Positions 51,849 to 61,857 are shown, counted from the first letter of the stretch. The stretch is 64,000 bases of DNA from Deltaproteobacteria bacterium (GCA_016792625.1 JAEUKK010000142.1:1-64000); one strand, 5' to 3'. Numbers and translations are program-made. The notes: a model not told the origin generated them from the sequence alone.

Positions 51849-52526
51849 ATGGGCGTGCGGAGCATGATCAAGGACGTGGTGAAGGGCGCGCTGCGCACGG
51901 CTGGCCTCGGCTTCTTGTTGCCCAAGCGGGCCAGCGCGGCGCCGGTCGCGCCAGCACCCGCGCCGGTCGCGCCTGCGCCGGTGGCTGCGCCAGCGCCCAC
52001 GCCTACGCCCGCCAAGGCGGCAGAGCCCGCGCCCGCCAAGGCGGCAGAGCCCGCCAAGGCGGCAGAGCCCGCGTCCGCGAAGCCGGTCGAGCCCGTGAAG
52101 ACGGTGGAGGCCGCGCCCCCCGCGCCTGCGAAAGCCGAGCCCGCGAAGACGGTGGAGGCGACGCCCGCGAAGCCGGTGGAGGCGGCGCCTGCCGCGCCCG
52201 CGAAGGCCGAGCCCGCGAAGACGGTGGAGGCGACGCCCGCGAAGACGGTGGAGGCCGCGCCTGCCGCGCCCGCGAAGGCCGAGCCGGCGGAGAAGAAGCC
52301 CGCCAAGGGCAAGAAGGCGAAGGCCGAGCCCAAGGTGGCCGAGGCCGCCCCTGCAGCGGCGCCGGTCGCGGCTGCGCCTGCCGTGCCCGCGGGCGCACGA
52401 GAGCGCCAGTATGGCGGCAAGCGGCTGATCCCCGACAACTGCGGGAGCTGTGGGGCCGACCTCTGGGGCAACTGGCGGTGGAACCAAGGCCAATTTGTCT
52501 GCGGGAGCTGCGGAGCGCCGGTCTAG
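51849..52526 (+). CDS. Ala/Lys/Pro-repeat protein with C-terminal zinc ribbon
   Basis: The 225-residue protein has a short amphipathic start (MIKDVVKGALRTAGLGFLLPKR), a low-complexity region (about 28-180) of AKP-type repeats such as PAKTVEATPAKPVEAAPA, a Lys-rich stretch KKPAKGKKAKAEPK, then a zinc ribbon with CGSC and CGSC pairs around a Trp-rich loop (WGNWRWNQGQ). The Ala/Lys/Pro composition recalls H1-like nucleoid proteins, but the ribbon and the Glu content are unusual. Function unknown. The start is ATG after GGAGG. It stands alone, divergent from prfC. Confidence 0.7.
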   Translation: MGVRSMIKDVVKGALRTAGLGFLLPKRASAAPVAPAPAPVAPAPVAAPAPTPTPAKAAEPAPAKAAEPAKAAEPASAKPVEPVKTVEAAPPAPAKAEPAKTVEATPAKPVEAAPAAPAKAEPAKTVEATPAKTVEAAPAAPAKAEPAEKKPAKGKKAKAEPKVAEAAPAAAPVAAAPAVPAGARERQYGGKRLIPDNCGSCGADLWGNWRWNQGQFVCGSCGAPV

Positions 52527-52609
52527 CTGCTCGCTGTTTGGGCTGATCGAAGGCCACCGCCGGTTTTCGTGAGGATGTCCGCCCGACTTTCGGGTGCGGC
52601 CTCGCCGCG

Positions 52610-52757
52610 GATGCCGGGGGTCTCCGACCCCCAGGCCCCCGGCCAAGGGGCCCGCGCGGCCCCTTGGATCCCCCGCCAAGGGGGGCCGGCGGGCAGGCTG
52701 GCGCGCGGCGCATGGCAGCGCCGCGCGCCAGCCCGCAATGGCCCCCCTTTGGAAACC
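52610..52757 (+). repeat. R1 interspersed repeat, copy B
   Basis: This copy matches copy A in order and orientation. The long hairpin is best preserved here, with a perfect 13-bp stem TGGCGCGCGGCGC around atggca. The 11-bp palindrome (52643-52667) has one mismatch at the innermost pair. Similarity to copy A continues through an ATGAGGGGGCTC block to about 52889. The gap 52527-52971 holds no gene I can support. Confidence 0.85.
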
Positions 52758-52867
52758 CCCCGGGAGCAGGCGCGACCCGCTGCTGCTGTGGGCAATGAGG
52801 GGGCTCACCGCGAAGACCTCGGCTGTCGCGGATGGGGTGAGGCACCGTGCCCCGAGCACGTTCGAGC

Positions 52868-52922
52868 CGAGTTAGTGTCAGCTCACATAACAGACTTGTT
52901 TCATATGTTTCGATAACTAAGT
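52868..52922. other. A+T-rich island without a gene
   Basis: This 55-base patch stands out in a genome otherwise nearly free of A+T runs. TTAGT and ACTAA arms bracket it at about 40 bases apart. It starts where the R1-related homology fades. Possible roles are a promoter, a protein-binding site or a small RNA. Confidence 0.4.
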
Positions 52923-52971
52923 GTCGGCCGTCCACCAAAGCGAAGGCCGGCTCCGTCGACAGCCGCGGGGG

Positions 52972-53403
52972 TCACCGCCGCGTCAGCAACCGGCGCAAAA
53001 ACCCCAGCGGTCTCGGCGCTTGCACCACCCGCCCGGCACCGCGCAGGCAGTCCAGCGCCAAGGCCCGCAGCCCCGCAGCCTCCGGCGCGCCGACCCAGAC
53101 CCCTTGGGCCTGCTCCGGCCGCAGCAGCCCGCCCGGATCGGCCAGCCGACCCACCGGGTCCACCAAAAGAACCGCCGGCGGCGCGCTGAAGTCAGCCCGC
53201 AGCGCGCGGGCCGCCCGCAGGGCCTCATCCGGGTCGGGCTCGGCCGAGATCACCGCCAGCGCGTAGCGGCCGCGCCGCGCCGCCCGGGCCGGCCCCTCAC
53301 CTTCGGGCAGGGCCTCGACCTCGAAGACAGCGGCCAGCGCGTCCATCACCTCGAGGCGGCGCCGCAGCGAGGCCTCGACCACCAGCGCCCGGGGCGCGCT
53401 CAC
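52972..53403 (-). CDS. divergent receiver-like (pseudo-receiver) protein
   Basis: The 143-residue protein has the alternating strand-helix pattern of a response-regulator receiver (ALVVEAS, RYALAVISAEPDPDEAL, PPAVLLVDPVGR). The acidic pocket is reduced to Glu and the phosphorylated Asp position reads Ala or Ser (VISAEPD), so phosphorylation is unlikely. The GTG start overlaps the aroE stop by four bases (GTGA), making it the last gene of the ribF-aroE set. It ends with a basic LGFLRRLLTRR tail. Function unknown. Confidence 0.6.
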   Translation of the reverse strand: MSAPRALVVEASLRRRLEVMDALAAVFEVEALPEGEGPARAARRGRYALAVISAEPDPDEALRAARALRADFSAPPAVLLVDPVGRLADPGGLLRPEQAQGVWVGAPEAAGLRALALDCLRGAGRVVQAPRPLGFLRRLLTRR

Positions 53404-54233
53404 AGCGGGGCCCCGCGGCCGTCGGTGGGCCAAGCGGTGCCGACCAGCGCCGCCCGCAGGGCCGCGGCCGTGGGCGCCGGGCCGCCGGTGAGCAGGGCAA
53501 AAGCGCGCCGGGCTTGGTGCAGCAGCATGGGGTGCCCGGTCTGCAGCCGCCGCCCGGCCGCGACCAGGGCCGGGCCGCCTAGCGGCGCCCGGAAGTAGTT
53601 GGTGTCGACCCACAGCCCGCCGAGCACCAGCCGGCAAGCGCCCCGCTCGGGTTCGGCGACGAGCTCGGGGTCGGCGCTGCAATTGACCACCAGCTCGACC
53701 TCGAGGGGCGGGCCCTCACCCCAAGAGGGGGCCGCGGCGCAGCCCAGGGCCGCCGCCGCCCGCGCCGCCCGGTCGAGGTCGCGGTTGCAGAGGGTGACCG
53801 CCACGCCCGCCGCGCCCAGCGCCGCCGCCACGCCCCGGGCCGCGCCCCCCGCGCCGAGCACCGCGGCGCGGGCGGGCAGGGGCCCGGCCTCGGCCACCGC
53901 GTCACACAGCCCGTCGCCGTCTGTGTTATAGGCTGTGATCAGCTGTTTATCGTCGATCACCAGGGTGTTGGTGGCCCCGGCCCGCGCGGCGGAGGGCGCG
54001 CGCCGATCGACCACAGGCAGCGCCCCCTCTTTGAGCGGGATGGTCAGGTTCGCCCCCGCGAAGCCCAAGGTGCGCAGGGCGCCGACCACCGCCGCGCCAT
54101 CGGCTTCGGCGCTGTCGAGGGCCACATAGGTGCCCGGCCGCCCGCTCAGGCGCAGCATCAGGCCGTGCAGCAGGGGCGAGAGGCTGTGGCCGACCGGGTG
54201 GCCGACCAGGGCGTAGACCGGGGCGGGCCTCAC
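53400..54233 (-). CDS. aroE: shikimate dehydrogenase
   Basis: This enzyme reduces 3-dehydroshikimate with NADPH in aromatic amino acid synthesis. The 277-residue protein has the substrate motif SLSP (17-20), NLTIPLKEG with catalytic Lys68, NTDGDG with Asp105, and the nucleotide motif GAGGAARG (127-134). NRDLDRA stands where NADPH-binding enzymes have NRT, a mild deviation. The GTG start overlaps the ribF stop by four bases. Confidence 0.92.
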   Translation of the reverse strand: MRPAPVYALVGHPVGHSLSPLLHGLMLRLSGRPGTYVALDSAEADGAAVVGALRTLGFAGANLTIPLKEGALPVVDRRAPSAARAGATNTLVIDDKQLITAYNTDGDGLCDAVAEAGPLPARAAVLGAGGAARGVAAALGAAGVAVTLCNRDLDRAARAAAALGCAAAPSWGEGPPLEVELVVNCSADPELVAEPERGACRLVLGGLWVDTNYFRAPLGGPALVAAGRRLQTGHPMLLHQARRAFALLTGGPAPTAAALRAALVGTAWPTDGRGAPL

Positions 54234-55261
54234 CCCTGCCCCAAGGCCGCCCGCGCCGCGCTGACGTCGCGGCCGATCTGAGCGGCCAGCGCGTCGATGT
54301 CGGCGAAGCGCTGCTCACCCCGCAGGCGGGTCACGAAGCGCGCCGACAGGGCGTGCCCATAGAGGTCACCGCGGAAGTCGAGCAGGTGCACCTCGATGAG
54401 GAAGCGCCCGGCCCCGCCAAAGGTCGGCCGCACGCCGAGGTTGGCCACCGCCGGCCGCCAGGGGCCGCAGTCGACGCTGGCTTCGACCGCGTAGACCCCG
54501 CTCGGGGGCAGCAGCTCGGCGTCGGTCTCGAGGTTGGCGGTGGGGAAGCCCAAGGTGCGCCCGCGCCGGTCGCCGGGCACCACCGCCCCGCGCACCTCGT
54601 GGGGCCGGCCGAGCAGGGAGGCGGCCCGCTCGACCGCGCCCTCGGCGATGAGCGCGCGCAGGGCCGAGCTGCTCACCACCTCGCCGTCGACGGCCAGCGC
54701 CTCGACCGCGCCCACCGGCACCGCGGGCAGCAGCCGGGCCAGCAGCTCGCGGGTGCCCGCCCGGGCCTTGCCGAAGCGGAAGTCGTAGCCCACGACCATC
54801 TCGCTCGGGGCGAGGCGGGCGCCCAAGACTTCGGCGGCGAACCACTCGGGGGTGTGCTGGGCGAAGGCGCGGGTGAAGCGCTCGATGATCAGGTGCTCGA
54901 CCCCGAGCGCGCCGAGCAGGCGGGCCCGCAGCGTCCAGTCGGTGAGGCGGGGCTGGGCGAGGTCGGGCGCCAGCACGCTGCGCGGCGGCGGGTCGAAGGT
55001 GTAGACCGCGGCCGGCACGCCAAGGGTGCGGGCCCGGGCGACCACCGCCGAGAGCAGCGCCTGGTGGCCGCGGTGCACGCCGTCGAAGTTGCCGATGGTC
55101 AGCACCGGCCGGGCCTCGCCGCGCTGCTCGGCGTAGGCGGCGCTGCCGGCGAAGATGCGCGGGCCGACCGCCGCCGGTGCGCAGGGCGGCGCGGCGCCAG
55201 GGGCATCAGCAGGAGCAGCAGGAGAGGCGGCCGCAGGCGCGGCCTCAGCGGGCTCGTTCAT
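54230..55261 (-). CDS. ribF: bifunctional riboflavin kinase / FAD synthetase
   Basis: This enzyme makes FMN from riboflavin and then FAD. The 343-residue protein has an adenylyltransferase domain with GNFDGVHRGHQAL (57-69), GYDFRFGKARAG and VSSSALRALI, then a riboflavin-kinase domain (about 225-335) with GRTLGFPTANL and NLGVRPTFGG. An Ala/Pro-rich extension of about 33 residues precedes it. The start is ATG with GATAGG only 8 bases upstream on the minus strand, suggesting a very short leader. The stop overlaps the aroE start. Confidence 0.94.
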   Translation of the reverse strand: MNEPAEAAPAAASPAAPADAPGAAPPCAPAAVGPRIFAGSAAYAEQRGEARPVLTIGNFDGVHRGHQALLSAVVARARTLGVPAAVYTFDPPPRSVLAPDLAQPRLTDWTLRARLLGALGVEHLIIERFTRAFAQHTPEWFAAEVLGARLAPSEMVVGYDFRFGKARAGTRELLARLLPAVPVGAVEALAVDGEVVSSSALRALIAEGAVERAASLLGRPHEVRGAVVPGDRRGRTLGFPTANLETDAELLPPSGVYAVEASVDCGPWRPAVANLGVRPTFGGAGRFLIEVHLLDFRGDLYGHALSARFVTRLRGEQRFADIDALAAQIGRDVSAARAALGQG

Positions 55262-55316
55262 GCCCGCCCCTATCCGCGCGCCGGGGTCGCGTCCGCGGGG
55301 TGGGCGCCGCCCAGCC

Positions 55317-56155
55317 TCAGCGCAGGCTCAGCTCGTCGATGAACAGCCAGTGCTCGCCCCGCGCGCGGCTGTGGTAGGCCGTGACGTCGACCAGCTCAAC
55401 CCGGCGAACGGCGGTCGGGTCCAAGCGCCCGCCGCCGACCAGGTCTTCGGGCAGCAGCGCGGCGGGGTCGACGCGCAGCTCGGTCCACTCGATGGTGCGC
55501 ACCCGCAGCGGCTCGGGGCTCACGAAGCGCTGGCCCGTCGCGTCGACGACCACAACGGCCAGCAGCGCGTCAAAGCCCTCGGCCCGCGCCCGCAAGCTCA
55601 GCTCGGTGAGGCGCCCGGCGCCGGGCGCCAGCGGCAGCGCCAAGAAGTCCTCTTCGCCGTCGGCCACCGCCACCCGCCAGGCCGCCGCCCCGACCAGCCC
55701 ACCTTCGCTCAGGCGCAGGTCATCATCGGCGCCGCGGCCCCAGCCCCGCACCAGGGCGCCTGTGCCCAAGGCGAAGCCCTCGACGTAGGGCAAGGCTTTG
55801 ACTTGCCGCTCTTCGAGGCTCATCCACCCGAGGAAGGCCCGGGCGGCCGGCCGGGTGCGCGGGAAGGCGGCGGCCCGCTGCAAGGCGGCGCGGGCCCGCG
55901 CGGCGTCACCCGCCTCGAAGCGGGCGCGGCCCAGCCAATACAGCGCCTCGCCCCGCATCGGGTGGTCTTCGGCGAGCTGGTCGAGCAGCACCTCGTAGGC
56001 GGCGGCGGCGGCGACCGGGTCGCGCTCGACCGCTTGCAGCACGCGGGCCGCCTGCAGCGCCGACCAAGCCTCGGGGCTGGCCGCGGACGCGCCGGCCCCG
56101 AGCAGCCCGAGCAGCGCGCCGACGACGAGGGCCCCGCGCAGCCGCCCCCGGGCCA

Positions 56156-56156
<1 letters not shown>
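55317..56156 (-). CDS. secreted TPR-like protein of unknown function
   Basis: The 279-residue protein has a signal peptide (about 1-25, LVVGALLGLLGAGASA), two or three TPR-like helices (about 45-120: LYWLGRARFEAGDAARARAA is typical) and a beta-rich C-terminal half (LSEGGLVGAAAWRVAV, VELVDVTAYHSRA, ending LFIDELSLR). No enzyme motif is seen. It is probably periplasmic. Its ATG shares a base with the stop of the response-regulator gene (TGATG), so it should be translated with it and may belong to the same signalling pathway. Confidence 0.65.
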
Positions 56157-56857
<701 letters not shown>

Positions 56858-56996
56858 GCGGCGGGCTCCAACGGGCGGCGGGCAGGTGCGCCTAGTGCGG
56901 CGAGCATAGCGCCGGCGAGGTCCGCGGGGGAGCATCGTGGGCCACGGCAGGGGTCGGGCGCCCGGGCGGCCCCCCGCCGGGCTCGGGCCGGCGGCC

Positions 56997-57057
56997 CTCG
57001 GTCGCTGCGCGACCGGCCTTGCGGCCGCCCTCTGGTCGGCCTGGCGCCGCGAGGCGA
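56997..57057 (+). repeat. R2 multi-hairpin repeat, copy 4
   Basis: The GGTCGC-tgc-GCGACC core (57000-57014), a GGCC/GGCC hairpin and a GGTCGGCCTGGCGCCGCGAG block follow each other, in reverse orientation to the other copies. It lies in the 371-base gene-free gap 56858-57228. Confidence 0.7.
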
Positions 57058-57118
57058 GGCCCCGCAGGATCGCGCAGCCCGGGGCACGGCGCAGCCCGGC
57101 CCCCCATCGCCTCGCGCG

Positions 57119-57228
57119 CGGCAGGGGGCGGAGCGGCCGCGCAGCGGGTCGGCCGCCCGCGGCCGACGGAGCGCAGCGACCCCGCGCAGCACCCGGCCCG
57201 CCGGGCGGTGGCCCGGCGGGGCCGCCCC
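57119..57228 (-). repeat. R3 3'-end element, second site
   Basis: About 110 bases match the element at 16653-16870, including GACGGAGCGCAGCGACCCCG and CAGCACCCGGCCCG. It begins directly at the stop codon of the lipoprotein gene, as the other does at the GGDEF gene, and folds into strong G+C hairpins. A 3'-end or terminator role is likely. Confidence 0.7.
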
Positions 57229-60200
57229 TTAGAGCAGGCCGGTCAGCTGCTTGGTGGTGCCGGTGGTGGTGTTGCCCGCGTTGTCGTAGGCGCACAGCCG
57301 GTAGGTGTACTTACGGCCGGCCACCTGCCCGGTGTGCTCGAAGACGCGGTCGGGGCCGTTGTAGAGCACGGTGCCCGAGGTGCAGCCCGAGGCCGGGGAC
57401 GAGGTGCCTTCGCGCACCACCAGCTTGTAGCCGGCGAGGCCCGAGCTGGCGTCGGTCGAGGCCGTCCAGCTCAGGTTGCTGACCCCGCCCACCGCCGCGG
57501 TGCCCGAGAGCGTCGAGACCGTCGGCGCGGTGGTCTCGTAGATGATCGTGTCGGTCACGTTGGCGCTGGTGTTGCCGTAGCGGTCGCGGAACTTCACGTA
57601 GACCGTCTTGGTGCCCGCCCCCGAGGACAGCGTGTGGGTCTTCGTCGTCGCGTAGGTCACCCAGCTCGTGCAGCTGGTCGTGTTGCTCACGCACATCTGG
57701 GTCACGCCCGAGTCGTCGGTGGCCGAGATGGTCAGCGTGCTGGCCGTGGTCTTCGTGCCGATGGCGCCCGCGTTGATGCTCAGGCTGCCGCCCGCGGGGG
57801 CGGTGGTGTCGGCCGTGCTGACCAAGAAGGTCGTGCCCGCCGACATATTGCCCGCCGCGTCGATCGCGCAGACCCGCACGCCGTAGACCTGCCCGCCGAG
57901 CAGGCCGGTGATGTCGGCCGCGCTGTCGGCGCCGCTGTAGCCCAGCGTGCCGGTCGAGCAGCTCGAAGGCGGCGTGCTCAGCGCGTAGACCGCGCGGTAG
58001 CTGGCCACGCCCGAGTCGGCGTCGGAATAGTCCGACCACTCGAAGTGGGCGGTGCGGTCTGAGGTGGCGACGCCGGTGGCGTCTCCGTCGACGGGCAGCA
58101 CCGTCTCGACCTGGATGCTGTCGCTCACCGGCGTGAGGCTGCGGTTGCCCCAGGTGTCTTCGAACCAGGCGTAGAGGGTCTGCTCGCCGCTGATCCCGGC
58201 GAGGGTGGCGCTGACCGGGCCGGGGTAGGCCTCCCACGCGGTGCAGCTGTCGGGGCTGTCCGACACGCAGACCTGGGCCACGCCGGTCTCGTCGGTGGCG
58301 TCGGCGGTCACCGAGACGCTGGCCGTGTTCGTCCAGCCGGCGCCGGCGTTGATCGTGATGCTACCGACCGGGCCGTCAAACTCGGGCAGGGGCCGCACCA
58401 CCAGCGTGTCGCCGACCGAGACATTGCCCACCGCGTCGACCGCGCAGAGGCGCAGGGCGTAGCGCTGGCCGGGGGTGAGGTCGGTGAGGGTGGTGAGGTC
58501 CTCGACGCCCTCCCAGCTGTATTCGCCCGAGGCGCAGTCTTCGGGGGCCTCGGTGCCCGCGTTGTAGGCGATGCGGTAGCCCGCGAGGCCGCTGCCGGTG
58601 TCGAAGGCGCCCGACCAGGAGAGGTCGACCGTGGTTCCAGTCACGCCATCTTCGACGAGGGTGGCGTCTTCAGGCACGGTCTGGTCGAGCTGGAGGCTGT
58701 CGCTGGCCGGCGCGAGGCTCTCGTTGCCGTAGCTGTCGCGGAACCAGACGTTGACCGTGTGCACGCCGTCGCCCGCCTCGATGCTGAACGGCAGGCTGGG
58801 CTCGTAGGGCTGCCAGTCGCTGCAGCTCTCGGCCTCGCTGAAGCAGACCTCGGCGACCCCTGCGGTGTCGGTGGCGCTGCTCTCGACGCTGACCTCGAGG
58901 CTGCCGGTGAACTCGGCGCCGCCGTCGAGGCTGACCAGCCCGTCGATCGGGGCGGTGGCGTCGATGGTCATCCGGGTCTCGAGCACGCCCGGCGACAGGT
59001 TGCCGGCGAGGTCGAGGGCGCAGACCCGCACGTTGACCGTGGTGCCCAAGGCCAGCTCAGCCAGGGCGGCCGAGGTGTCGGCGCCGCGGTAGAGCTCTTC
59101 ACCCTCAGTGCAGCTGTCGGGAGCGACCTCACCCACGGTGTAGACGACGACATAGGACGCGAGGCCCGTGGTCTCGTCCAAGAAGCCCGACCAGTCGGCG
59201 GTGAGCGTGGTGTCGTCGGACTGGGCCAAGCTCAGCTCGCCGTCGAGCGGCGCGGCGCGGTCGACGGTGATCTCGGCTTCAAGCGGCGCTTCGCTGACGT
59301 TCCCGATGCCGTCGCGGAACCAAGCGTAGAGGGTGAGCGGGCCGTCTTCACCCTCGGGGACCTCCCAGGTGGCGGCGGTGTCGTAGGCCACCCAATCCTC
59401 GCAGAGGTCGGGGTCGTTCGAGATGCACATCTCGGCGACGCCGTCGGCGTCTTCGGCGTCGAGGGTGAGGTCGAGCACGCTGTCGGCGGTGTAGAGCTCA
59501 CCTTCGTTGATTAGCAGCCCCGCGCCCGCCGGCCCCTCGGCGTTGTCGGCGGTCGAGGCCAGCAGCGTCACGCCGGCCGAGATGTTGCCCACCGTGTCGA
59601 CGGCGCAGACGCGCAGGCTGTAGGCCTGCCCCGGGCGCAGGCCCGAGACCGTGGCCTGCTCACCCGGGCCTGAGAAGCCCACCCGCCCCGCCGTGCAGCT
59701 GGCCGGGGCGCGCAGCCCCGCGGCATAGGTCACGATGTAGGAGGCCACGTCGGTGTGCACATCGCTGAACCCAGCCCACTGCACGTCAATCTCGCTGCCG
59801 CTGGCCGTGCTCGCCTCGGCGGTGCCGTTCACCGGGCGGGTCTGGTCTTGCAGCACCGTGTCGCTGACCGCGGCGGTGGTGACGTTGTTGTAGACGTCTT
59901 TGAAGAAGGCGCGCACGGTGCGGTTGCCCGTGCCGCCGCTGAGCGTCCAGGTCTTGGTGGTCGCGTAGGTCGTCCACGCCGTGCAGGTGGTGGAGTTGGT
60001 CAAGCAGACGTGGCTGACCCGGGTGTCGTCCTCAGCGGAGAGGGTGAGGGTCACCCGGGCGCCCTTGACCGCGGCCGCGCCGCCGGCGATCTCGACCGAG
60101 CCGCCGGTGGGGGCGTTGTACTCGGGGGCCGGGCGGCCGCTGACCACCTTGCCCGACGAGATGTTGCCCGCCGCGTCGACCGCGCAGACCCGCCAGCTGT

Positions 60201-61857
60201 AGGTCAGGCCGTCGACCAGGCCGGTGCGGGTGAAGTCACCGTCGGCGCTGGTCATCACCGCCCGGCCGGTGCAGCTCGAGGGCGCGCGGATGCCGGTGGC
60301 CTGCATGAGCTTGTACGAGGCCACGCCGCTGAGCGCGTCGGTGAAGCCGGTGGCGGTGATCTGCGCGGTGCCCGCGCTGGTGGTGATGCCCAGGGTGCCG
60401 TTGACCGGCTTGGTCAGGTCGAGCCCGATGCTGTCGCTGACCGGGGCCGCGGTGACGTTGCCCATCGTGTCGCGGTACCAGGCGTTGACCGTGTGGGTGC
60501 CGTTGGAGCGGCGGATCGCCGCGCGCACGGTCGGGCGGTTGGCCACCCAGCTCGTGCAGCTGGCCGCCTCGCTGAGGCAGATGTGGCTGACCCCGCTCGG
60601 GTCGGTGGCCGCGGTGGTGACGGTCAGGCTGGCCGAGTTGGTCCAGGCGGCGCCGCCGTTGAGCTCGATCGAGGCGTCGGTGGGCGCGTCGTACTCGCTG
60701 GCCGGCCGCGCGGTGACCGTCGCCCCGGCAGAGATGTTGCCGGCGCCGTCGATCGCGCACAGCCGCCAGGCGTAGGTGGTGCCATCGGTGAGCCCGGTGA
60801 CCGTGGTGCTCGCGCCCGTGCCGCGCCAGGCCTCGGTGCCCGCGGTGCAGGAGGAGGGCGGGGTGGTGCCTGTCGCGCGCCGCAGCACGTACTCGGCGAT
60901 GCCCGTGCCCGGGTCGGCGAAGCCCGACCAGCTGAACTCGACCTCGCCGCTGCCCGCGGTCGCGGTCAGGGTGCCGTCGGTGGGGCGGGTCGCGTCGTAG
61001 ATGATCGTGTCAGTGACCGGATCGGAGACATTGCCCGCCGCGTCGCGAAAGCGCACGTAGACGGTGCGGGGCCCGGCGGCGCCCGAGAGGGAGGTGGCGC
61101 CCGTGGACGCGTAGCTGACCCATGAGCTGCAGGAGCTCGACTGGCTCACGCACATCTGGGTGACCGCGGTGTCGTCGGTGGCCGAGAGGGCGAGGCTGAC
61201 CCGCGAGGCGCGGGTGGTGGCGTCGCCGCCGTTGATCACCACCGAGACGCCGACCGGCGCGGTGGTGTCGCCGCTGGTCGAGGCCGCGGGGCGGGCGCCG
61301 CCCACCGCGCCGCCCGCCACCGCCGGCGCGCAGCGCTCGGCCTCTTCTTCGGTCAGCGGGCGCTCATCAAGGCGGTGCAGGCCGCCCCCGGGGCCCGCCT
61401 CGGCGAGCAGGGCGGCGAGCAGGGCCTCGCCCTCGGCGCCGACCAGGAGCGCCCGCCCGCCCTCGGGGCCCCCGCACCAAGACAGCTGCGCGGCGAGCCG
61501 CCGCGGCAGCTCACCCTCGAGCTGCACGCCCGCCGCCCCGCCGGCCCGCAGCTGGGCGCGCACCGGCGCGAGGGCCTCGATCAAGTCGAGCGCGCCCGCC
61601 GGGCGGACGGCCTCGCCCGTGTCGCCCCACCGCTCGTCGCCGGCCCCCTCGCCCAGCGGGGGCGCCGCGTCATCGGCCTCGTCGTCGGCCAGGGCCGCCG
61701 CAGCGCCGGTGTCGAGGGCCTGCGCGCCGGCCTCGGCGCCGCCGCCCACGACGACCCGATCGGCCTCGCCCACGCCGTCGACCGCCCGCTCGCAGGCAGA
61801 GAGGCCGCAGAGCAGCGTGATGATGCGGAGAGCGGCGTGGTTCTGGCGCAGCGACAT
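57229..61857 (-). CDS. very large Ig-like/FN3-repeat lipoprotein
   Basis: The 1542-residue protein has a lipoprotein signal (hydrophobic TLLCGLSAC, lipobox Cys22), an acidic unstructured part (about 30-195) and seven repeats of about 190 residues each, starting near residue 198. Every repeat pairs an Ig-like domain, with a C-x-S-x4-C-x2-W core and VYVRFRDxxGNxS, and a FN3-like domain with YxxxxCAxDxxGNxS and SWSGFxD. Each carries paired Cys. It is probably exported to the outer membrane surface as an adhesin or structural protein. Repeats differ enough that the array is old. The start is ATG; the leader contains a perfect hairpin. Confidence 0.82.
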   Translation of the reverse strand: MSLRQNHAALRIITLLCGLSACERAVDGVGEADRVVVGGGAEAGAQALDTGAAAALADDEADDAAPPLGEGAGDERWGDTGEAVRPAGALDLIEALAPVRAQLRAGGAAGVQLEGELPRRLAAQLSWCGGPEGGRALLVGAEGEALLAALLAEAGPGGGLHRLDERPLTEEEAERCAPAVAGGAVGGARPAASTSGDTTAPVGVSVVINGGDATTRASRVSLALSATDDTAVTQMCVSQSSSCSSWVSYASTGATSLSGAAGPRTVYVRFRDAAGNVSDPVTDTIIYDATRPTDGTLTATAGSGEVEFSWSGFADPGTGIAEYVLRRATGTTPPSSCTAGTEAWRGTGASTTVTGLTDGTTYAWRLCAIDGAGNISAGATVTARPASEYDAPTDASIELNGGAAWTNSASLTVTTAATDPSGVSHICLSEAASCTSWVANRPTVRAAIRRSNGTHTVNAWYRDTMGNVTAAPVSDSIGLDLTKPVNGTLGITTSAGTAQITATGFTDALSGVASYKLMQATGIRAPSSCTGRAVMTSADGDFTRTGLVDGLTYSWRVCAVDAAGNISSGKVVSGRPAPEYNAPTGGSVEIAGGAAAVKGARVTLTLSAEDDTRVSHVCLTNSTTCTAWTTYATTKTWTLSGGTGNRTVRAFFKDVYNNVTTAAVSDTVLQDQTRPVNGTAEASTASGSEIDVQWAGFSDVHTDVASYIVTYAAGLRAPASCTAGRVGFSGPGEQATVSGLRPGQAYSLRVCAVDTVGNISAGVTLLASTADNAEGPAGAGLLINEGELYTADSVLDLTLDAEDADGVAEMCISNDPDLCEDWVAYDTAATWEVPEGEDGPLTLYAWFRDGIGNVSEAPLEAEITVDRAAPLDGELSLAQSDDTTLTADWSGFLDETTGLASYVVVYTVGEVAPDSCTEGEELYRGADTSAALAELALGTTVNVRVCALDLAGNLSPGVLETRMTIDATAPIDGLVSLDGGAEFTGSLEVSVESSATDTAGVAEVCFSEAESCSDWQPYEPSLPFSIEAGDGVHTVNVWFRDSYGNESLAPASDSLQLDQTVPEDATLVEDGVTGTTVDLSWSGAFDTGSGLAGYRIAYNAGTEAPEDCASGEYSWEGVEDLTTLTDLTPGQRYALRLCAVDAVGNVSVGDTLVVRPLPEFDGPVGSITINAGAGWTNTASVSVTADATDETGVAQVCVSDSPDSCTAWEAYPGPVSATLAGISGEQTLYAWFEDTWGNRSLTPVSDSIQVETVLPVDGDATGVATSDRTAHFEWSDYSDADSGVASYRAVYALSTPPSSCSTGTLGYSGADSAADITGLLGGQVYGVRVCAIDAAGNMSAGTTFLVSTADTTAPAGGSLSINAGAIGTKTTASTLTISATDDSGVTQMCVSNTTSCTSWVTYATTKTHTLSSGAGTKTVYVKFRDRYGNTSANVTDTIIYETTAPTVSTLSGTAAVGGVSNLSWTASTDASSGLAGYKLVVREGTSSPASGCTSGTVLYNGPDRVFEHTGQVAGRKYTYRLCAYDNAGNTTTGTTKQLTGLL

